DNA from: Verrucomicrobiota bacterium
GTDB lineage: Bacteria; Verrucomicrobiota; Verrucomicrobiia; Opitutales; Opitutaceae
DNA: 38,308 bases
NCBI GenBank assembly: GCA_030604905.1
Contig: JAUVVA010000025.1
Location: 1 to 38,308 of the forward strand
Reading direction: 5' to 3'
In this document: positions 31,641 to 38,308 of the stretch, piece after piece
Layout of the letters: every line of letters starts with the position of its first letter
How positions within the stretch are numbered: the stretch's first letter is position 1
Made by a program: the position numbers and the translations under genes
The notes under the pieces: model-generated
Database searches by the model: none
Seen by the model: the letters and a program-made list of their open reading frames with translations, nothing else
What the model was told of the DNA's origin: nothing

Positions 31641-32369
31641 ATGCAGTCACGCCGAAAGCCCCCCAGGCGCATCCTGTTTGCCCTGCTTCTCGCTGCGCTC
31701 ATTTCCGCCTACTATTTCGTCCCGCGCGAGCGCGGCGCCGAAACCTCTCCCGCGCTCCCTCCATCTCAATCCGCGACCACGCCCTCGGCGAGGCCCGCCT
31801 TGGCCCCCGACGACCTCCCGGGCCTGCTCGTCGCCGCACGCGCCGTCGCCTCCGCCCCACCCTCCGCCGAGCTCCTCGCCGCCTTCGCCAGCCGCCGTGA
31901 AATCATGGCCCGCCTCGTGCGCGATGATCCCGAGGCCGCCCTCGCCGCCGCGCTTACGCCCCACGAATACGCTTCTCTCCCGCCCGAGCTCCAGGCCTTG
32001 GTCGAGCGTCCGCTCGCCGGCGTCGGCTTCTACGGCGTGCTCGCCATCTGCACCCACGATCCCCTCACCGGCCACTCCACCGCTTGTCGGATCGAGCGCC
32101 ACGTGTTCCTCGACGAGCGTGAGATCCCCGCCGCCATCTACGGCGCGCGCCGTGACCGGCTCACCGAAGAAGAGGCATCGCTTTATGGAGTGGAGCTCGA
32201 CGGTGTGCTCGCGCTTCACGCCGACGATGCCGTCGTCTTCCCGGCCGAACGCATGAGCGACGACCACGCCCGCTCGGGGCACCTGGCCCTCATCCACCGA
32301 GGGCTCACCCTCTTCTTCGCCGACCGCGCCTCGCTCGACGCCCACCTCGCCCGCCTGCCCTCGCCATGA
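31641..32369 (+). CDS. Membrane-anchored protein of unknown function
   Basis: The protein has 242 residues from the ATG at 31641. The same frame is open earlier, inside the symporter gene, but that part is Ser/Pro-rich shadow sequence. A basic N-terminus and one hydrophobic segment (RILFALLLAALISAYYFVP) anchor it in the inner membrane with the rest outside. A Pro/Ala-rich linker leads to AALTPHEYASLPPELQALVE and to THDPLTGHSTACRIERHVFL, followed by VYG-type strands (AAIYGARRDRLTEEEASLYG). I associate this kind of segment with N-terminal regions of large secreted verrucomicrobial proteins, so it may be a stand-alone propeptide-like or binding domain. Its stop overlaps the start of the next gene (ATGA), so the two are translationally coupled. 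Confidence 0.72.
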   Translation: MQSRRKPPRRILFALLLAALISAYYFVPRERGAETSPALPPSQSATTPSARPALAPDDLPGLLVAARAVASAPPSAELLAAFASRREIMARLVRDDPEAALAAALTPHEYASLPPELQALVERPLAGVGFYGVLAICTHDPLTGHSTACRIERHVFLDEREIPAAIYGARRDRLTEEEASLYGVELDGVLALHADDAVVFPAERMSDDHARSGHLALIHRGLTLFFADRASLDAHLARLPSP

Positions 32370-34018
32370 GTCCGTGCCTCTCAGCGCCTTGGCCGCCGCG
32401 CCCGCTTCTCCCGGCCTACGAGATCCATCCCGTCTCCGAAGCCTGCGCCTCCACCTCGCCAGTCGCTCCGTCAAACGCCGTCTCCACGCTCGAGGCGCGA
32501 CTTGTCTTCCGTGACTGGCTTGATCGCGAAGTCTCCGTTTTCGCTCGCCGCAGCCACCCGCTGCACCAGCCCAACGGTGCCGCCGTGCTCCACATCGTCG
32601 GCGGCACGCAGACCCTTTCCCCCGGCGACCTCGCCGTGTGGACCGCGCTCGGTTACGCCGCCTCCAGCTTCGATTGGCAGATTTCCGGCGTCACCGATCG
32701 CCCTCCCGAGCGCAGCACCCGCTACCCCGCCGAACTTGTCCTGCAGTCCGCGGCTACTCCCTCTCTTTCCGCCGCCGTTCTCCCCGTGGCCGTCCAAGCC
32801 GCCGCCGTCTGCCTCGACTGGCTTGCCCAAGCTCCGGGCGTGGATCCACGCCGACTCGGCGTTGTCGGCATCAGCTGGGGCGGCTACCTCGCATGGGTTC
32901 TCGCCGCTCACGAGCCGCGCGTGCGCGCGCTCGTGCCCGCTTTTGGCTGCGGAGGCCTCTTTGCGCCGGGCCGCGCTGTCGCCACCCACGCCCCCGAAGT
33001 TCTCGCCCTTTGGCAAAGAGAGTGGGAGCCCGCCTCGCTCGGACCCCGCATCCAGGCCCCCGTCTGCTTCCTCAGCGGCACCAACGATTTTTTTGGCGAC
33101 CTGCTTGTAGCCGAAAACTTGCTCGACTCCCTACCGGTCCCGCACGTCCGCCACTACCTCCCAAACGTCGACCACTCCCTCGCCCCCGCGCAAACCCGCC
33201 TCGCCCAAGCCTGGCTGCGCCAACACCTCCTCGACGGTCCTCCCGTCCCCGGGACCGCCGGGCCCCCGTCCGGCCGTTCCGAGCCCGAGCCGGACCAATA
33301 CGCGGCGCTCGCACCCTGCCCCTCCACCTCCTCGCTCTGGTGGACCGAAGACGTCGAGCTCCCTGCCAAATTCCGTTGCTGGCTCCACGGTCCCGCCCCA
33401 GCCGACCGTCCGATCCTCGCCTTCACCCAGCACAGCACCGGCGAACTCACCCTCTCCTCTCCCATCTCCCACATCGCCCCCGCGCGCCGGACCGCCCCCG
33501 ACCGACCTTCGCCGTCGGATACTCTTCCCCACGCCTTTGGGCTCGGCTGGCGCTGGGAACTCGGCTCAACCCGGCACTTTTACCACGACGCTTCCGCCGC
33601 TCCCCCCGCCTCCCCCGCCTCGCCCTGGCTGGTCTGCCCCGCCCGCCCCCAAAACGACAACGAGCCGGTCTCCGTTCTCATTCATCCCTCCCGCACGAGC
33701 CTCACCGCGCACCCGCCCGGCGCCGCGCTCCGTTTGGGTTGGTCCGCACGCCCCGCCGACGACACCATCTCCGTCGAACTGGCGCTCCTTGATCCTGCCG
33801 CGCCGCTCTTCACCGCCAACGCCCGCTGGTCCGCCGCAGACTCGGCTCTCGTCGTGGACCCACGCGATTTCAAGGGCCTTCCTGCCGATTTCGCTTGGTC
33901 CACGGTTGGTCGCCTCCGACTAAGCGCCCGCCAAGCTCGCACCCCATTCCGCGTCGGCCCGCTCCACGTGCTGCCTCCGCCGTCCGATGCGGCTCCCTCC
34001 GCTTCCGCGCCACCTTGA
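32366..34018 (+). CDS. Alpha/beta-hydrolase with C-terminal beta domain
   Basis: The protein has 550 residues and no signal peptide. The hydrolase domain spans about residues 45-290. The nucleophile elbow G-I-S-W-G-G gives S170, GTNDFFGDL gives D241, and LPNVDHSLAP gives H270, a complete Ser-Asp-His triad. The sequence resembles the prolyl-oligopeptidase/acyl-transfer type of alpha/beta-hydrolases, which include sugar esterases and PhoPQ-regulated proteins. The C-terminal part (about 300-550) is a Pro-rich beta region that ends the protein. The start overlaps the stop of the membrane-anchored protein by four bases, suggesting the two act together. Substrate unknown: an acylated sugar or a peptide. 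Confidence 0.78.
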   Translation: MSPCLSAPWPPRPLLPAYEIHPVSEACASTSPVAPSNAVSTLEARLVFRDWLDREVSVFARRSHPLHQPNGAAVLHIVGGTQTLSPGDLAVWTALGYAASSFDWQISGVTDRPPERSTRYPAELVLQSAATPSLSAAVLPVAVQAAAVCLDWLAQAPGVDPRRLGVVGISWGGYLAWVLAAHEPRVRALVPAFGCGGLFAPGRAVATHAPEVLALWQREWEPASLGPRIQAPVCFLSGTNDFFGDLLVAENLLDSLPVPHVRHYLPNVDHSLAPAQTRLAQAWLRQHLLDGPPVPGTAGPPSGRSEPEPDQYAALAPCPSTSSLWWTEDVELPAKFRCWLHGPAPADRPILAFTQHSTGELTLSSPISHIAPARRTAPDRPSPSDTLPHAFGLGWRWELGSTRHFYHDASAAPPASPASPWLVCPARPQNDNEPVSVLIHPSRTSLTAHPPGAALRLGWSARPADDTISVELALLDPAAPLFTANARWSAADSALVVDPRDFKGLPADFAWSTVGRLRLSARQARTPFRVGPLHVLPPPSDAAPSASAPP

Positions 34019-34109
34019 GGCGGCCGAAAACATCTGCCATCAAGCGGTCGTCACGAGATTCGTCCCTGACCATCAGTCCCTGCCCCCAAACCCCGTTCGC
34101 GTTCATCTC

Positions 34110-37100
34110 ATGATTCCACGCGCATCCCTCACCCGCTTTTGGACGTTTCTCCTACGGTGCCCGCGGCGCCTCGCTTTCCTCCCGCTGGCCTGCGCCCTCT
34201 TGGGCCCCGCGCTCCTCGCCGCTCCCGCGTCCGAGGACATCGCCGAGTTTGCGCAACCCGATGGCCATCGCTTCTCCGCCCGTCTCCTCGGCGACGAGTG
34301 GTTCCACTGGCACGAGACCGCGGATGGCTACGTGATCGGCCGCGCCCCCGACGGCCGCTGGAAATACCAGCGCCCCCGCGCCGACCGCGCCGGCTTCGAG
34401 ACCATCCCCGACGCCGTCGTCGGCCGCGTCTCCCCCGCGTCCCTCGGCCTCCGCCCGCGCGACCTTCCCCCGCGCGACCTCCTCCTGCGCCACATCCAAT
34501 CCCTCCGCGATCTGCCCGTTCCCGCGCCCGCTCGCCGCCCGCGGCAGACCACCGCGCCCCACACCCACTCCGGCCCCTCGGCATCCACCTCCACCTCCGA
34601 CGCCCTAGAACCACCCGCCTCCGACGGGGACGCGCCACCCTCCTCCGGCCCTCACCCCCACTCCACCAACCTTCGCTGCATCGTCATTCTCGCCGCCTTC
34701 AACGACCACTGGGACACCGGCGCCGGCACCGTGCTCGCCACCCGCGGCCGCCCGCCCGCCGAATACGACGCCCTCTGCAATACCCTCGGCTACAACCACG
34801 ACGGCGCCGTCGGCTCCGCCCGCGACTACTTCCGCGAAGTCTCCTACGGCCGCACCGACATCCTCTTTCACGTCACGCCCACCTGGGTGCGCCTGCCGCA
34901 AAACGAGGCCTACTACGGCGACAACGCCAACGAATCCGCGGGCGAGGGCCGCTCCCGTATCATGGCTCGCGACGCCGTCGCCGCCGCCGCGGCCGCCGGC
35001 TTCAACTTCTCCGTCGGCGACGGCGACGGTGACGGCTGGGTCGACCTCCTCGTCGTCATCCACTCCGGCTACTCCGAGGCCGTGACCGGCAATCCCTCGA
35101 CCTCCATCTGGCCCCGTCGCTGGATCTTGCCCGAACGCGAGACCCGTAACGGCAAGTTCATCGGCCCCTACGCCACCGTCGCCGGCCTGCGCGGACTCCA
35201 ATCCTCCGGCACGCCCGCCCTCATGCGCATCGGCACCTTGGTCCACGAGATGGGCCACCTCTTCGGCCTCAAGGATCTCTATGACGTCGGCGGCTCCACC
35301 CGCGGCGTCGGCGGCTGGTGCCTCATGGCCAACGGCAGCTGGGGCGCCAGCGGCAACGTGAACAGCGAAAACCGCCCCACCCATCTCTCCGCCTTCTCCA
35401 AATCCCTCCTCGGCTACCTCGACCCCGAGCCGGTCCACTCCTGCGACGTCCACAGCCTCCCCCGCCTCGCCAGCTCGCCCTCCGCCCACCTCCTCCGCCG
35501 CTCGGCCGACACCCCGGAATACTTCCTCGTCGAGAACCGCGGCGGCGTCGGCTTCGACTCCGGCCTTCCCGCCGGCCTGCTCATCACCCACGTCAACCCC
35601 GCCGCGCTCAGCACCGAGAACAACTCCATCCTCTTCCCGAACCCCGCCCTCCGCGTCGAGGAGGCCAACGGCGGCAACACCCTCGCCAGCTCCGCCATCG
35701 CCCAGGCCTCCCACGTCTGGACCTCGACCAATGGCCTCGCCGGCGGCTTCCGCGATCAGACCGGCGTCGCCAACACCAACGCGATGCTGTATCAAAGCCA
35801 CCAATACAGCCGATCCGACGACCCCGCCTTCCACACCGGCATCGTCGCCGACCAGTTCTCCGCCCCCGGCGCCACCATGAGCTATCGGCTCCGCACCCGC
35901 TCCCCCGGCTTCACCGCCTCCTCCGCCTTCTCCGACACCGGCGCGCACACCCTCTCGTGGTTCCCCGGCACCGGAGCGGTCCATTACGAGTTGCAACAAG
36001 GCCTCCCCACCACCGCCACCACCCTCACCGACGACGCCGAGTCGCTCACCCTCTTCCGCGAGCTCTGGCAGCCCCTCGGCGCCGCCTCGCGCAGCACCCT
36101 GGGCAACGCCACCGTCGGCGGCTCCGCCTGCTACGAATTCGCCGGACGCCACACCCTCGGCGGAAACAACATCTTCATGCCCGAGGTGCGTGGCCTCCTG
36201 CTCCGCCAGCCCATCACCCTCACCAGCACCTCCTCCATCAGCTTCAAGTATCTCTCCCAGCAGGTCGAAGGCTATGGCAGCCTGCGCGTCCAACTTTCCA
36301 AAAACGACGGCGCCACCTGGACCACCCTCGGCACCTACCACGGCTGGTTCCCCAACTGGACCACCGTCACGCTCAACTCATCCGCCCTCCAATCGGCCGG
36401 CTTTTTCGCAGGGGACACCGTCCGCCTGCGCTTCATTGTCCAAAACTACCTCCTCTGGGGTTGGAGCGCATTTCCCGCCTTCGGCTTCGCGCTCGACGAC
36501 ATCTCGCTCACCAACATCCAGCGCGCCGCCACCACCTGGACCACCCTCGCCTCCGCCCATGCCTCGACCGCCTACCCCCTCTCGGGCCTCGCGGACGACA
36601 CCACCTACCGCCACCGCGTCCGGGCCTGGAACGGCTCCACCTGGAGCGATTGGTCCCCCGTCTCCACCCTCGAAGTCGACATCCCCGCGACCCCCGCCGT
36701 CTCGGTCTTCGCCACCACTCACCCGAGCGAGGTCGGTCCGACCAACGGCGTCTTCACCCTCTCCCGCACCGAGTCCACCGCCACCACCCTCACCGTCTCC
36801 CTCGCTTGGTCCGGCACCGCCACCCCAGGTCTCGACTACCAATTGCCTCCCGCCTCCGCGACCTTCGCCGTCGGCCAGTCCACCACCACCGTCACGATCA
36901 CCCCTGTTTCCGACGGCATCGCCGAGACCGCCTCGCCCGAGACCATCACCCTCACCGTCCAGTCCGGGTCCGGTTACGTCGTCGGCTCGCCCTCCTCCGC
37001 CACCCTCCTCCTGGCTGACGCGGAAAACTTCACCACGCTCGCGCCCACCCTCGGCGCGCCCGCCATCGGCTCCACCACCCTCGGCCTCGCCTGGAGTTTC

Positions 37101-38308
37101 CCGCCCGCCGACCACACCCGCTGGCGCCTGCAGACCCTTGTTACCGACGCCTCGCCCCACCCCTCGCGCAACCTCTATGACGGCTTTGCCTACACCGCCG
37201 GCAGCAACCTGATCGGCCAGGGCGGCTGGACCCTCGATTCCGGCACCGGCAACCACCTCGTCACCCAAGCGAGCACCCTCAGCTATCCCGGCCTCCGCGC
37301 CTCGACCGGCGGCTCCGTCTCGCTCCTGGCCGGTCCCACCGCGCCCCGTGCCGCCGAACGGACCTTCACCAACAGCGCCAACACCACCGACCTTTTCTAC
37401 AGCCTCCTCCTCCGCGTCGACGACCTCTCGTCGCTCTCCACCTCATGGAGCGGCCTTGCGCGCTTCGAGGACAACTCCGCGACTCCCGTCGACGGCCTCG
37501 GTCTTCACCTCCGTCGCAACGGGGCGACCTTCGATCTGGGAGCGCAGAAACGCGCCGACTCGGCAAACGCCGCCCTCGCCGCCGCCAGCCTCGCGCCGGG
37601 CACCACCTACTTCGTCGTCCTTCGCTACCGCACGGTGAGCGGAAACCACAACGACGCGGCCGATATCTGGGTAAACCCGGCTTCGCACACCTTTGGCGAC
37701 GCCAGCCCACCCATCCCCACCGCCTCCATCACCACCGGCCCCAACGGCACCGACACCACCGCCCGTTGGTCGAAGCTCGTCCTCGCGCCGCCCGCGCACC
37801 TCGGCATCACCCTCGATGAAGTCCGCGTCGGCTCCGCCTGGGGCGCCGTCACCGAACCCGAAGCCACCACCTGGGGCGGCGACCAGATCCTCTCCGCCGC
37901 CACGCTCCAGACCACGCTTACCGGCCTCGCCGCCGGCAGCTCCCACGGCTTCCGTATCCGTGCCGAAAATACCGGCGGCACGCGTGTCTCCGCCTGGTCC
38001 CCGACGCTCTCCCCAAACACCGCCGCCGCGCCCCGCCTCGCCGATTGGCGTCAGCAACATTTCGGCACCGCCTTCGATGCCGGGCCCGCCGCCGACGCCG
38101 CCGACCCCGACGGCGACGGCCTGCCCAACCTGCTCGAATACGCCCTCGGGCTAGATCCGACCGCGCCGAGCGGCACCGGCGTTCCTGCCGCCGCGTTAAA
38201 TCCCGCCGGCACGCAGCTCCAGCTCACCTTCCACCGCGCCCGCGCCGAACTCACCTACGAGGTCCTCGCCAGCAGCGACCTCGTCACCTGGACCGTCATC
38301 GCCACCAA
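34110..38308 (+). CDS. Secreted M6-family metalloprotease, multidomain (3' end at left of window)
   Basis: The open frame gives 1399 residues here and continues in frame at the left end for a total of 1427. The signal peptide lies in the first 37 residues (ends LLGPALLAA). A propeptide-like region follows, with a His/Pro/Ser-rich stretch. The protease domain has the zinc motif H379-E-M-G-H383-L-F-G-L-K-D389, the M6 form H-E-x-x-H-x-x-G-x-x-D, preceded by DGDGDGWVDLLVVIHSGY. Further on come a MAM/LamG-like domain, a fibronectin-III-like segment, a Calx-beta-like domain (TATPGLDYQLPPASATFAVG), a LamG-like domain, and a DPDGDGLPNLLEYALGLDP module with the RFLRLRVQ end. It probably degrades proteins outside the cell, possibly the polypeptide part of glycoproteins. 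Confidence 0.92.
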   Translation, partial: MIPRASLTRFWTFLLRCPRRLAFLPLACALLGPALLAAPASEDIAEFAQPDGHRFSARLLGDEWFHWHETADGYVIGRAPDGRWKYQRPRADRAGFETIPDAVVGRVSPASLGLRPRDLPPRDLLLRHIQSLRDLPVPAPARRPRQTTAPHTHSGPSASTSTSDALEPPASDGDAPPSSGPHPHSTNLRCIVILAAFNDHWDTGAGTVLATRGRPPAEYDALCNTLGYNHDGAVGSARDYFREVSYGRTDILFHVTPTWVRLPQNEAYYGDNANESAGEGRSRIMARDAVAAAAAAGFNFSVGDGDGDGWVDLLVVIHSGYSEAVTGNPSTSIWPRRWILPERETRNGKFIGPYATVAGLRGLQSSGTPALMRIGTLVHEMGHLFGLKDLYDVGGSTRGVGGWCLMANGSWGASGNVNSENRPTHLSAFSKSLLGYLDPEPVHSCDVHSLPRLASSPSAHLLRRSADTPEYFLVENRGGVGFDSGLPAGLLITHVNPAALSTENNSILFPNPALRVEEANGGNTLASSAIAQASHVWTSTNGLAGGFRDQTGVANTNAMLYQSHQYSRSDDPAFHTGIVADQFSAPGATMSYRLRTRSPGFTASSAFSDTGAHTLSWFPGTGAVHYELQQGLPTTATTLTDDAESLTLFRELWQPLGAASRSTLGNATVGGSACYEFAGRHTLGGNNIFMPEVRGLLLRQPITLTSTSSISFKYLSQQVEGYGSLRVQLSKNDGATWTTLGTYHGWFPNWTTVTLNSSALQSAGFFAGDTVRLRFIVQNYLLWGWSAFPAFGFALDDISLTNIQRAATTWTTLASAHASTAYPLSGLADDTTYRHRVRAWNGSTWSDWSPVSTLEVDIPATPAVSVFATTHPSEVGPTNGVFTLSRTESTATTLTVSLAWSGTATPGLDYQLPPASATFAVGQSTTTVTITPVSDGIAETASPETITLTVQSGSGYVVGSPSSATLLLADAENFTTLAPTLGAPAIGSTTLGLAWSFPPADHTRWRLQTLVTDASPHPSRNLYDGFAYTAGSNLIGQGGWTLDSGTGNHLVTQASTLSYPGLRASTGGSVSLLAGPTAPRAAERTFTNSANTTDLFYSLLLRVDDLSSLSTSWSGLARFEDNSATPVDGLGLHLRRNGATFDLGAQKRADSANAALAAASLAPGTTYFVVLRYRTVSGNHNDAADIWVNPASHTFGDASPPIPTASITTGPNGTDTTARWSKLVLAPPAHLGITLDEVRVGSAWGAVTEPEATTWGGDQILSAATLQTTLTGLAAGSSHGFRIRAENTGGTRVSAWSPTLSPNTAAAPRLADWRQQHFGTAFDAGPAADAADPDGDGLPNLLEYALGLDPTAPSGTGVPAAALNPAGTQLQLTFHRARAELTYEVLASSDLVTWTVIAT
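38188..38308. repeat. Terminal direct repeat, right copy
   Basis: These 121 bases are identical to bases 1-121. The copy codes for the part of the M6 protease tail just before its last 27 residues. The exact match of the two ends, with a continued reading frame, is what a circularised contig shows. Confidence 0.95.

Noticed and set aside
34605..36341. Long minus-strand frame (578 codons) opposite the M6 protease
   Set aside because: It is Gly/Ala/Glu/Val-rich shadow sequence. The plus strand has the zinc motif, signal peptide and continuous domains.
1..38308. Calling the element a plasmid or phage
   Set aside because: Circular closure is seen, but there are no replication, partition, transfer, capsid or integrase genes. 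The content is chromosomal-type catabolic genes.

Overview
The window is a high-GC, densely coded stretch that looks like a Verrucomicrobiota genome, most likely Opitutaceae-like. The basis is protein style: PEP-CTERM tails, an autotransporter-type beta-strand repeat protein, DPDGDG...LEYALG C-terminal modules ending in F-x-RLRV, type II secretion-like pseudopilins inside sugar-degradation clusters, several sulfatases, and regulators of the XylR and LacI families. No rRNA, tRNA, CRISPR array, transposase, integrase, replication or partition gene is visible. Almost no start codon is preceded by a Shine-Dalgarno sequence.

Layout. The first 121 bases are identical to the last 121. The large M6 protease gene that runs off the right end continues in frame at the left end and stops at 204-206, so the contig closes as a circle of 38,187 bp in the assembly. 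All intact genes from 324 to 21961 lie on the minus strand and all from 22566 to the right end lie on the plus strand. On the closed circle there is one divergent point (about 22.0-22.5 kb) and one convergent point (about 0.2-0.3 kb).

Minus-strand block (0.3-22 kb): three sulfatases, a PEP-CTERM protein, a small secreted protein, a GH116-like enzyme, a GH85 endo-beta-N-acetylglucosaminidase, a XylR/AraC-type regulator, and an operon of pseudopilin, GH130 mannoside phosphorylase, a clan GH-A-like secreted protein and a GPH sugar symporter. GH85 plus GH130 plus a symporter points to N-glycan use: glycans are released outside, imported, and the Man-beta-1,4-GlcNAc core is phosphorolysed in the cytoplasm. 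Five copies of a 19-bp motif (consensus ATCCGyCgatTTtcGACgT) lie 100-160 bp upstream of five genes here, all in the same orientation to the gene. This is a candidate regulon signal.

Plus-strand block (22.5-38 kb): SGNH hydrolase, a 557-aa protein that may be an alpha/alpha-toroid, a second pseudopilin, a LacI-family regulator, a small secreted jelly-roll-like protein, a strong terminator, a GH13 alpha-glucosidase-like enzyme, a second GPH symporter, a membrane-anchored protein overlapping an alpha/beta-hydrolase, and the M6 metalloprotease. A second motif, GTTAGCTAACCTT with a palindromic core, occurs three times. Each copy supplies the last two codons and stop of one gene and lies 44-59 bp before the next gene.

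The 604-bp divergent region (21962-22565) has no intact gene. It holds a copy of the first motif, the tails of two lost secreted proteins, a variant of the palindrome and a terminator. The 446-bp gap at 29673-30118 holds a likely antisense gene remnant and a weak variant of the palindrome.
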